Source: Saprospiraceae bacterium (lineage in GTDB: Bacteria; Bacteroidota; Bacteroidia; Chitinophagales; Saprospiraceae). From it: a stretch of 11,407 bases of DNA. Below the pieces are notes generated by a model that had not been told where the DNA came from, ran no database searches, and was given only the letters and a program-made list of their open reading frames with translations. Each line of letters starts with the position of its first letter. Positions within the stretch are counted from its first letter, which is position 1. The DNA lies in assembly GCA_020628755.1 (NCBI GenBank), contig JAHDEQ010000140.1, positions 1 through 11,407 of the forward strand. Reading direction: 5' to 3'. Made by a program: the position numbers and the translations under genes. Below are positions 1 to 6,879 of this stretch, piece after piece.

Positions 1-80
1 ATTATAGTTTATTTATTGGTTTTGACATATTACCGACGAATACTCAATTGCGTATTTTTCATTATAGGGGAAATTTTGGA

Positions 81-88
81 TAAATTTG
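81..88 (+). promoter_or_regulatory. Candidate -7 promoter box of the CotH-domain gene
   Basis: TAAATTTG matches the Bacteroidota sigma-A -7 consensus TAnnTTTG exactly. It lies 39 bases before the ATG at 128, which would give a leader of about 30 nt. I do not see a clear -33 TTTG at the usual distance upstream, so the call rests on the -7 box and its position. The rest of 1-127 is AT-rich and holds no gene that I can support. Confidence 0.45.
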
Positions 89-127
89 TCTTATATAAAG
101 AATCATTATTCATTCAAAAGAAAATAT

Positions 128-2689
128 ATGAACCTCTTAAAAATTACATTTTCCATATTGTTCTTTTTTATAGTTCTTGGTGGTCACGCTCAAATTGTCA
201 TCAATGAATATTCAGCATCCAACATGAACGAACATCCTGATAGTTTTCAAAAATTTGAAGACTGGATTGAATTGTACAATACAAGCGATGAGACCGTAAA
301 TTTGGAAGGCTGGTTTTTGTCAGACAAAGAAGATAATCCTACTAAATGGGCTTTTCCTGAAGGCATCGAAATTGAGGCGAATGGCTTTGTATTGGTTTGG
401 TGTTCGGGCAGAGATTTGGTTAATGGAAATGACATTCATACGAGTTATAAATTGACTCAAACAAAAGACAACGAATTTGTCGTTTTGTCGCAGCCTGATG
501 GAACATTAGTAGAAAGTCAGGAGCTTGAGTTGACTTTGTTGGGACATTCTCGTTGTAAATCAACCGATGGCGCAAGCGATTGGAAAGTGTGTACCTCCCC
601 TACCCTCAATGCTTCTAACAATGAAGCACCTCAATTTGATGGTTATACTTCTGAGCCAACCATCGTTTTGGATGCTGGTTTTTATGAAGGTTCTCAAACC
701 GTAAATATTATTAATAATGAGCCAAATTCTGTGATGCGTTACAGCTTAGATGGCAATGCTCCAACAGAAGATTCGCCTATATATAGTGGTCCGATTGAAG
801 TAGCTGAAACAAGGGTTGTCAAAGCCTTGTCCTTTAGTGATACGACGGCGATTTTGCCAGGTAAAATTGCTTACAATACTTATTTTATAGATGAGACTTT
901 TACACTTCCTGTATTTTCGGTAGCTGCGGATAGAGTGCAAGATTTGGCGAATGGAGAGGGCGAATTGCGCCCTATCGGCTCGGTTGAATATTTTGACCCT
1001 GCCAAAGATGTTTATGCTCGTTCTTATGGTGAGTTAAATAGACATGGACAAGATTCTTGGGTCAATCCACATCGTAGTTTGGACTTTGTTTGTCGGGACG
1101 AAATGGGTTATACTAAGGCGATTCAAGCAGAATTATTTAATTATTCTGACCGTGAGGAACATCAACGTTTGATGTTTCGTGCTTCGGGGGATGACAACTA
1201 TCCTGCAATCCAAGATGATGCACATGAGGGAAGCTGTCATGTTCGGGACGAATATGTACATGAGTTAGCACTTCAAGGAGGTATGGAATTGGATGTGCGT
1301 GCAGTAGAACGAATAATCGTTTTCTTAAATGGCGACTATTGGGGCGTTTATGGTTTGCGTGAGCGTCCAGTTGACCATGATTATACCAAAGAATATTATG
1401 ACCAAGACAAATTTAATTTACAATATTTGGCCACTTGGGGCGATACATGGGCGGAATATGGAGGCGACCAAGCATTTGAAGATTGGGGTATAATAAGAGA
1501 TTTTGTTTTGGATAATGATATGAGTGATTCCAGCAACTACCAAGTTGTAAAAGACAATATAAAATTGGTTAGTTTGATTGACTATATGATAGCCAATCTC
1601 AATTCTGTTGCATCAGATTGGCTTAATTATAATACAGGTTGGTGGCGTGGCCTCAATCCAGATGGCGACCACAAAAAATGGGGTTATATCCTATGGGATA
1701 ATGATGCGACCTTTGATTATTACATCAATTATTCGGGAGTTCCCAATACACAACCTGACGCTGTGCCTTGCGATATTGATGATATTTCGGAATATATGGA
1801 CGAGTTTTTTGGTAGCTATTGGGGCGGCGGAGATGTTGGAAAACACGAAAAAATCTTTTTGAAATTACAAGAAGAAAGTCCTGAATTTAGACAATTGTAT
1901 TATTCACGCCAAGCCGATTTGATGAATACGGTTTATACTTGTGAAAATATGCTCAATACACTGGATTCTATGATTGCGACTATTGCGCCTGAAATGCCAC
2001 GCCATATTGACCGTTGGGGACGTAGTGTAGAAGAATGGGAAGAAAATGTACAACGTTTACGAGGTTTTATTGAACAACGCTGCACGCTTCTTGATGATGG
2101 TATGGTAGAATGTTTTGATGTGACGGGGCCATACAATTTGACTTTAATGGTAGAACCACAAGGCGTTGGAGAAATTGATTTGAATACTTTAGATATTGAA
2201 AATTTCCCCTGGTCTGGTAATTATTTTGGTGGTATGGAAAACCTCATCAAAGCGAGAGCTTTTGATGATGAGGTTTTTGAGTTTGTGCGATGGGAAAGCA
2301 AAACAGGCAATACCATTTTTCCAGATGAATTTAGCCGTAGAGCGAGTATCACGCTGACTCAGCCCGATACCTTGATTGCTTATTTTGGATTGGCTTCTTC
2401 TACCAAAGATTTAGCTTCTAATGTCAAATTTCAAGTATTTCCAAATCCTACTTTTGGCAATTTGACGGTGAACTATGAACTTGAAGAAGCTGCTGATTTG
2501 CAATTGGATTTGTATTCTGTTATTGGCGATAAAATTTCTACCATTACAGAAATTAATGGTTCAAGTGCGGCAGGGCGATTTGTGAAGCAAATCGACTTGA
2601 CTAAATACAATTTAGCACCTGGCCTTTACTTTCTAAATTTTAAAGCTGACAATACTCAAAAAACTGTCAAAGTGACCATTGCAAAATAA
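128..2689 (+). CDS. Secreted CotH kinase-like protein with lamin-tail domain and T9SS sorting tail
   Basis: This is an 853-aa exported multidomain protein. Residues 1-22 form a signal peptide (hydrophobic core LFFFIVLGG, then HAQ). A lamin-tail domain follows at about 23-128 (INEYSASN; DWIELYN at 45-51; LEGWFLSD at 59-66). A chitobiase/hexosaminidase C-terminal-like beta domain lies at about 172-255 (YSLDGNAPT from Y205). The CotH kinase-like domain spans about 260-640, with the loop FLNGDYWGVYGLRER at 399-413 and WDNDATF at 523-529, the likely metal-binding aspartates. A divergent InlB/bacterial-repeat domain lies at about 669-754, and a T9SS type A sorting domain at 768-853 (FPNP near its start, GLYF near its end). 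In Bacillus, CotH phosphorylates spore coat proteins; the substrate here is unknown. From the tail I infer export across the outer membrane and attachment or release at the cell surface. I chose the ATG at 128 because it places the signal peptide at the N-terminus; an in-frame start at 86 would add 14 polar residues. Family assignment is secure, function is not. Confidence 0.93.
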   Translation: MNLLKITFSILFFFIVLGGHAQIVINEYSASNMNEHPDSFQKFEDWIELYNTSDETVNLEGWFLSDKEDNPTKWAFPEGIEIEANGFVLVWCSGRDLVNGNDIHTSYKLTQTKDNEFVVLSQPDGTLVESQELELTLLGHSRCKSTDGASDWKVCTSPTLNASNNEAPQFDGYTSEPTIVLDAGFYEGSQTVNIINNEPNSVMRYSLDGNAPTEDSPIYSGPIEVAETRVVKALSFSDTTAILPGKIAYNTYFIDETFTLPVFSVAADRVQDLANGEGELRPIGSVEYFDPAKDVYARSYGELNRHGQDSWVNPHRSLDFVCRDEMGYTKAIQAELFNYSDREEHQRLMFRASGDDNYPAIQDDAHEGSCHVRDEYVHELALQGGMELDVRAVERIIVFLNGDYWGVYGLRERPVDHDYTKEYYDQDKFNLQYLATWGDTWAEYGGDQAFEDWGIIRDFVLDNDMSDSSNYQVVKDNIKLVSLIDYMIANLNSVASDWLNYNTGWWRGLNPDGDHKKWGYILWDNDATFDYYINYSGVPNTQPDAVPCDIDDISEYMDEFFGSYWGGGDVGKHEKIFLKLQEESPEFRQLYYSRQADLMNTVYTCENMLNTLDSMIATIAPEMPRHIDRWGRSVEEWEENVQRLRGFIEQRCTLLDDGMVECFDVTGPYNLTLMVEPQGVGEIDLNTLDIENFPWSGNYFGGMENLIKARAFDDEVFEFVRWESKTGNTIFPDEFSRRASITLTQPDTLIAYFGLASSTKDLASNVKFQVFPNPTFGNLTVNYELEEAADLQLDLYSVIGDKISTITEINGSSAAGRFVKQIDLTKYNLAPGLYFLNFKADNTQKTVKVTIAK

Positions 2690-2712
2690 GTGATTGTTTT
2701 AAAATAAATTCA

Positions 2713-2936
2713 CCTAAAGGGGGACAAATTAGATTTCATTCAAACATTAAGGGAGAGAATAAATTTACATTCCTTGCAATTAGTGAATATTATAAGTCAT
2801 TGATTAATGACGTTAATAAAGCTAATTCAAGGAAGCAAGAGTGTAAATTTATTTCGACCCAATTACTAATAGTGTAAATCATCTACTAATAAAATGTTTG
2901 AATCATGAAAAATCTAAAATTTGTCGCCCTTTTTAT
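2713..2936. repeat. Long imperfect inverted repeat reaching into the next gene
   Basis: The intergenic region folds on itself. The outer arms are 2713-2748 and 2893-2936, with exact blocks of 11 bp (2738-2748 with 2893-2903), 6 bp (2731-2736 with 2910-2915) and 8 bp (2723-2730 with 2918-2925). The inner arms are 2751-2783 and 2822-2860, sharing AATAAATTTACA and CTAATT blocks separated by small indels. A small hairpin, GTCATT-GATT-AATGAC (2796-2811), sits at the centre. The right arm carries 32 extra bases (2861-2892) and includes the start codon and first codons of the small gene at 2905. On the minus strand the left arm reads ATG AAA TCT AAT TTG from 2739, resembling that gene's start but stopping after nine codons. 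It could be a decayed inverted duplication or a MITE-like remnant. Confidence 0.7.
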
Positions 2937-3270
2937 AGTTTGTTTATCCTTCACCTCTACCCTTTTGGCTCAAAATGAATCATCCTATTCGAGTAAAAAA
3001 TTGAGCCGCATTGTTCATAAAACTTTAGAAAAAAATCCTTATCAAGATATTACTACAAGTCATATCTTCCTAGAATCGAACAGAATTAGAGCCAAAGATT
3101 ATTATCCCTTTATAGACTTATATACGCTTTCTTTTCCTGTCCATATAAAAGAAAAAGATGGTACACTTGTCGCTTATACTTGTCATCTGTCCAAGTATCG
3201 CTCTATGAAATGGAATCGAATCAGCTTTGAAGAAGTGCCTATCAGCGAGCCAATTGCAGCTAAAAAATAG
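2905..3270 (+). CDS. Small secreted protein of unknown function
   Basis: This is a 121-aa protein that I do not recognise. Residues 1-23 look like a standard signal peptide (MKNLKFVALFIVCLSF followed by LLAQ), so it is probably exported. The mature part is basic and short (about 98 residues), has a single Cys (in YTCHLSKY) and several aromatic residues. It shows no repeats, no membrane segment and no T9SS tail. The ATG at 2905 is the only start that keeps the signal peptide whole. The gene follows the CotH-domain gene on the same strand after 215 bases, but the large inverted repeat between them argues against simple co-transcription. Its own first codons form part of one arm of that repeat, so a hairpin could mask its translation start if the two arms are transcribed together. 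A perfect palindrome follows 16 bases after the stop. Confidence 0.75.
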   Translation: MKNLKFVALFIVCLSFTSTLLAQNESSYSSKKLSRIVHKTLEKNPYQDITTSHIFLESNRIRAKDYYPFIDLYTLSFPVHIKEKDGTLVAYTCHLSKYRSMKWNRISFEEVPISEPIAAKK

Positions 3271-3286
3271 TATAAGAAGTGATTAG

Positions 3287-3324
3287 GATTCGCAAAAGAT
3301 TTGAATTCAAATCTTTTGCGAATC
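3287..3324. terminator. Perfect 38-bp palindrome between convergent genes, likely two-way terminator
   Basis: Each 19-base half is the exact reverse complement of the other, centred on GAATTC at 3303-3308, with arms beginning GATTCGCAAAAG. It sits between the stop of the small secreted protein (3270) and the stop of the convergent amidohydrolase (3336), where a bidirectional terminator is expected. Neither side has a strong T-run, so the terminator role comes from position and symmetry. A protein-binding palindrome is an alternative. Confidence 0.65.
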
Positions 3325-3335
3325 TGGACATGATT

Positions 3336-4658
3336 TTACTGCTGATTTCCATAATCGAAAACCATATTACAAAAAGTCCGAACACCGAGTTTCATACCTC
3401 TTTCGTCTATCCGAAAATCAGGCGTATGATGTCCAGGTGCGTCAAAAGGGTCAGTATCAGGTGACAAACCACCCAAAAAGAAATACAAACCGGGTACTTT
3501 TTGTGCAAAAAATGAAAAATCCTCTGCGCCCGTTATCGCACTCGAAACAAGTACTTGATCTTCACCTGCTACTCTAAAAAGCGTCGGTAGCATCTTTCGG
3601 GTCAGGTCATGATTGTTAAAAGTAACAGGATAGCCAATCTGTATATCTACCTCAGCCTCAGCACCTTGACTCTCGGCAATTAAAGTAGCAGTTTTACGTA
3701 TTTTTTCGTGAATTTTTTCTTGCATCCCGACATCAAGGGTTCGGATAGTTCCAATCATTTCGCACTCTTCGGGGATAATATTATTACGAACACCTCCTTG
3801 GATTTTTCCGATGGTGATAACGGCTGCTTCCTTGGTCAATTCGGTTTGACGACTAACGATGGTTTGCAATCCATTGATGATAAGCGCAGAAGTCGTGATG
3901 GGGTCAACGCCGCCCCAGGGGCGTGAACCATGCGTTTGTTTACCTTTGACTTTTATTACAAAACGATCTGAAGCCGCCATTGCACCGCCCATTTTATAAC
4001 GAATTGTATTGATAGGCAAACCCGAACTAATGTGCATTCCAAAAACCACATCAATTCCATAGGTTTCCATGATACCTTCTTTAACCATGAGTTTTGCACC
4101 GCCTTCTTCGCCTGGAGGCGCACCTTCTTCTGCAGGTTGAAAAATAAAAACAATCGTACCTTGAATTTCGTCTTTTAGTTGGGCTAAAATCTCGGCTGCA
4201 CCCATCAACATCGCTACGTGCGTGTCGTGACCGCAAGCGTGCATCACTCCAACCTCCTCATCGAGGTAAGTAGATTTTACTTTTGAAGCAAAAGGCAAAT
4301 CCACTCGCTCCGTCACAGGCAAGGCATCCATATCGGCTCGCAAACCTATAGTGGGGCCAGATTTGCCACCTTTTAATACACCAATCACGCCCGTATGCGC
4401 TACTTCCGTCGTGACTTCCATACCAAGATGTTTGAGGTGTGCCGCAACATATTTAGCCGTTTCAAATTCTCGGTTTGACAATTCTGGATTTTGGTGCATG
4501 TGCCGTCTCCATTCTATAACCTTTGACTCAATATTATCGGCCAAATTATCTATAGTTTGGTAAAGACTTTTTGGGCTTGATTCAGGACTCGTTTTTTGTG
4601 CAACTATTTGGTTGACACCAAATAATAAGAGGAGTAATAACAGTTTAATATTTTTCAT
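3336..4658 (-). CDS. Exported M20 family amidohydrolase (M20D-type metallopeptidase)
   Basis: This 440-aa zinc-dependent hydrolase belongs to the group containing hippurate hydrolase, N-acyl amino acid deacylases and IAA-amino acid hydrolases. Members cleave an amide bond that frees an amino acid; the substrate cannot be read from the sequence. Residues 1-21 form a signal peptide (poly-Leu core, ending VAQ), which places it in the periplasm or outside, whereas many relatives are cytosolic. Visible motifs are HMHQNPELS (53-61), GLRADMDALP (105-114), MHACGHDTH (139-147, metal ligands C142 and H144), QPAEEGA (174-180, with the catalytic and ligand Glu pair), GMHISSGLP (207-215, H209), then AITGAEDFSFF, and GHHTPDF from G409 (the last His ligand). 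All key residues are present and the length is normal once the signal is removed. Its start lies 18 bases after the stop of the histidine-phosphatase-like gene, so the two probably form an operon. There is no recognisable Shine-Dalgarno. Confidence 0.93.
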   Translation of the reverse strand: MKNIKLLLLLLLFGVNQIVAQKTSPESSPKSLYQTIDNLADNIESKVIEWRRHMHQNPELSNREFETAKYVAAHLKHLGMEVTTEVAHTGVIGVLKGGKSGPTIGLRADMDALPVTERVDLPFASKVKSTYLDEEVGVMHACGHDTHVAMLMGAAEILAQLKDEIQGTIVFIFQPAEEGAPPGEEGGAKLMVKEGIMETYGIDVVFGMHISSGLPINTIRYKMGGAMAASDRFVIKVKGKQTHGSRPWGGVDPITTSALIINGLQTIVSRQTELTKEAAVITIGKIQGGVRNNIIPEECEMIGTIRTLDVGMQEKIHEKIRKTATLIAESQGAEAEVDIQIGYPVTFNNHDLTRKMLPTLFRVAGEDQVLVSSAITGAEDFSFFAQKVPGLYFFLGGLSPDTDPFDAPGHHTPDFRIDERGMKLGVRTFCNMVFDYGNQQ

Positions 4659-4676
4659 AAAATAAAATTGTCGTTT

Positions 4677-5390
4677 TTAAATCGTAGTAATCATTGTAGC
4701 ATCTTGCAAATGACTCGTACAATTAAAATAGTGAACACTTTTTCGTTTGGAAGATAAATATACTTTCGTGACCGAGGAATTATCCATAATCCAACTGACT
4801 TCCATTGCTTTTTCAGGCGAAAGCTCCAAGACATAAGCCATCAATGCAGCTACATTGCCGCCCGACGCAATTATTGCAATGGTTTTTCTTTTTTCTTTTT
4901 CCAATTCTTGGATTCCATCTACAACTATTTCATTGAATGTCTTCCAAGATTGAATGTGAGCAGTTCTTTCGTCCAGTTCTCCCCTCGCCCACAATCTCGT
5001 AATGTACTCATAGGTACGCAAATATTTACGAATTGCCTCTTGACGTGTCACAGCAGCTTTTGCATGAATTTCCTTTAAATATTCTTCTTCCTGCAACAAA
5101 CTTGGAGCAAGTTCTCGCACCATTTTGGGCCCTTGATGTTCTCTAAAAGCCTCTCGGATTTCTATTGGAGGTATTTCGATTTTAGTCTTTTGATAAGCCT
5201 CTATAAAGTGTTGGGTGCTTTGCTCATGTCGATACAAAGGGCCTCTGATAATTTTATCAAGCTGAATATTTTGTTCAACAAAATATTCGCCTAAAAGTTG
5301 AGCTTGTTTTTTTCCTAAATCCGATAGTTGGTCATAGTTGTCACTCAAAACAGAAGCCTGCCCATGCCGAATCATATATATTGTTGTCAT
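4677..5390 (-). CDS. Histidine phosphatase superfamily protein with altered second motif
   Basis: This 237-aa cytosolic protein has the phosphoglycerate-mutase/histidine-phosphatase fold. It opens MTTIYMIRHGQAS, giving the RHG motif at 8-10, where H9 would be the phosphorylated residue. LSDLGKKQAQLLG (22-34) and the second arginine region GPLYRHEQST (50-59, R54) are also typical, as are the acidic residues at 80-84. The motif that normally reads SHGG near the C-terminus is ASGG here (175-178), so S176 replaces the second catalytic His. SGG variants exist in this superfamily to my knowledge; activity is therefore uncertain. The middle part (about 85-165) is a helical insertion longer than in small SixA-like members. 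I chose the ATG at 5390, because it puts the RHG motif at the usual distance from the N-terminus; an in-frame GTG at 5417 would add nine polar residues. The gene is first in a likely operon with the amidohydrolase and divergent from the membrane protein gene at 5446. Confidence 0.85.
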   Translation of the reverse strand: MTTIYMIRHGQASVLSDNYDQLSDLGKKQAQLLGEYFVEQNIQLDKIIRGPLYRHEQSTQHFIEAYQKTKIEIPPIEIREAFREHQGPKMVRELAPSLLQEEEYLKEIHAKAAVTRQEAIRKYLRTYEYITRLWARGELDERTAHIQSWKTFNEIVVDGIQELEKEKRKTIAIIASGGNVAALMAYVLELSPEKAMEVSWIMDNSSVTKVYLSSKRKSVHYFNCTSHLQDATMITTI

Positions 5391-5399
5391 GCAGGAAAG

Positions 5400-5420
5400 A
5401 TAGTGATTTTTTTTCACTAT
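5400..5420. repeat. Inverted repeat in the divergent promoter region
   Basis: ATAGTGA (5400-5406) and TCACTAT (5414-5420) are exact reverse complements flanking seven Ts. They lie within the 55-base gap between two divergent genes, and so could be an operator affecting either or both. The arrangement resembles a small dimeric regulator site, but no regulator gene is present in the window. Chance occurrence in such AT-rich DNA is possible. Confidence 0.3.
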
Positions 5421-5429
5421 AAAGATTTG

Positions 5430-5437
5430 TATTTTTG
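5430..5437 (+). promoter_or_regulatory. Candidate -7 box just ahead of the membrane protein gene
   Basis: TATTTTTG fits TAnnTTTG. It ends only eight bases before the ATG at 5446, so initiation a few bases downstream would give a leaderless or nearly leaderless mRNA. No good -33 TTTG is visible, only a T-run at about 5407-5414. The match may be fortuitous in T-rich DNA. Confidence 0.3.
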
Positions 5438-5445
5438 GGCATTAC

Positions 5446-6879
5446 ATGAAAAATAATCCATTCACACGAGAAAACTTTCAATTCAATACGGCTCAATATT
5501 CCTATTTGGGTTATATGGTTTTTGCTGTGCTTTTCGTTTTTGCTGCCCTTTTTTGGAAAGAAAGAGCCGTCTGTATGGATGTGGCTTTTCAAGCATTTTG
5601 GCTTATCAACGAAGGCACTTTTCAGGTGCAAGTCAATCGTTTTGGAGTCGCTTTGGTACAATGGCTTCCTTTACTATTTATCAAATTGGGTGCATCGGTT
5701 GAGTGGATTTTGTTTGTGTATTCCTTGTCTTTTGTGTTCTTGCAATTGGTTTTTTATTTTCTACTCAGTCGAGTTTTTAGAAATGATTTTTTGGCTTTGG
5801 CGATGGCTTTTTTGTTTGTAGCGCAAGTTAATGGAGCATTTTATTGGACCATTTCGGAGTATCAACAAGCCCTCGGTTTGCTTTTGGTTTTCTTTGCCTT
5901 TGTTTTTCAAAGACAGCAATTAAACATCGCCTCTTTTGCTATCGCAATTCCGCTTATCATTACTTTAGTGTTTTATCATCCATTAATATTTTTTGTATTT
6001 GGATTCTTATGGGCTTTCTTTTGGCTACACTATAAGTTGTTTCAACGTTGGGAGTATTACGCCATTATTATAGTGATGCTATTAACTTGGTTGGTAAAAT
6101 CTATCTTTTTTAAAAATTGGTATGACAGTGCCAAAAACCGCTACTTGCTCCAAAATTTGGAGCAGTACTACCCTGCCTATTGGAAACTAGACAGTAATCT
6201 CCAGTTTTGGGAACATTGCAAAGAGACCTTTTTCTTTTTCCCAATTTTATTTCTAGGTCTATTGATATTTTATATTCAAAACAAGGCTTGGCTCAAAGCC
6301 CTTTTGATAATAAGTAGCACGCTTATTTACCTATTTTTTGTCAATATCACACATGCCTCTGGCGCAGAGTATTTTTATATCGAAAGTTTTTATTTTCCGA
6401 TGACATTATTTGTAATAATTCCATTGATTTTTGAATTTGGACATAAATGGCAAGCTCGAAAATGGGTGATAAAACTAATTTTTGTTTTCTTTGTTTTAAG
6501 ATTATTTGTAATAGGAAATGGTCATGAGTATTTTGAAACAAGGTACCAAAAAGTCGGTCGTCTAGTTGCGCTTTGCCAAGCGCAACCTACGCAAAAACTT
6601 ATGGCTACCGAACAAATAATGCGAGACCAAGCCCTTGAAATGAACTGGGCTGTTCCCTTTGAAACCTTGTTTTATTCAATCATCGAAAAGTCAGAACAGC
6701 AGCAAAGCCTTTTCATTTACAAAAATCTACATTCCAGACAAAAAGAAGTTCAACATTCCAAAGATATTCTTTTTTACATGAACAAATTTTATAAATACAA
6801 AGACCTCAATACCAATTATTTTGATTTTAAAGAAGAAGAATATTTAGAAATACAAAAAAATGGATTTGAAAAAAATTAG
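5446..6879 (+). CDS. Polytopic inner-membrane protein, possibly GT-C glycosyltransferase-like
   Basis: This is a 477-aa integral membrane protein of unknown function. I count about 11-12 hydrophobic segments between residues 19 and 358, for example 19-37, 67-83, 86-108, 115-134, 141-156, 162-194 (probably two), 204-222, 262-277, 283-300, 316-332 and 340-357. A hydrophilic C-terminal part follows (about 360-477) and is rich in Lys, Glu and aromatic residues. The first loop contains an acidic residue (D45, in CMDVAFQAF) after TM1. This recalls the GT-C lipid-sugar transferase layout, where a catalytic Asp sits in the first extracytoplasmic loop, but no defining motif confirms that, so the GT-C label is only a suggestion. 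It has no ABC permease or MFS signature. Its last 20 bases overlap the next gene in another frame, which suggests translational coupling. It is divergent from the phosphatase-like gene. Confidence 0.85.
   Translation: MKNNPFTRENFQFNTAQYSYLGYMVFAVLFVFAALFWKERAVCMDVAFQAFWLINEGTFQVQVNRFGVALVQWLPLLFIKLGASVEWILFVYSLSFVFLQLVFYFLLSRVFRNDFLALAMAFLFVAQVNGAFYWTISEYQQALGLLLVFFAFVFQRQQLNIASFAIAIPLIITLVFYHPLIFFVFGFLWAFFWLHYKLFQRWEYYAIIIVMLLTWLVKSIFFKNWYDSAKNRYLLQNLEQYYPAYWKLDSNLQFWEHCKETFFFFPILFLGLLIFYIQNKAWLKALLIISSTLIYLFFVNITHASGAEYFYIESFYFPMTLFVIIPLIFEFGHKWQARKWVIKLIFVFFVLRLFVIGNGHEYFETRYQKVGRLVALCQAQPTQKLMATEQIMRDQALEMNWAVPFETLFYSIIEKSEQQQSLFIYKNLHSRQKEVQHSKDILFYMNKFYKYKDLNTNYFDFKEEEYLEIQKNGFEKN

Noticed and set aside
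86..127. Upstream in-frame start for the CotH-domain protein
   Set aside because: It would place 14 polar residues before the signal peptide and overlaps the candidate promoter box at 81-88; the ATG at 128 is far better.
3708..3926. Plus-strand open frame opposite the amidohydrolase gene
   Set aside because: It lies wholly antisense to a gene with intact catalytic motifs and has no recognisable protein features.
5391..5417. GTG start extending the phosphatase-like protein by nine residues
   Set aside because: The added residues are not family-like, the codon lies inside the inverted repeat, and the RHG motif is correctly spaced from the ATG at 5390.
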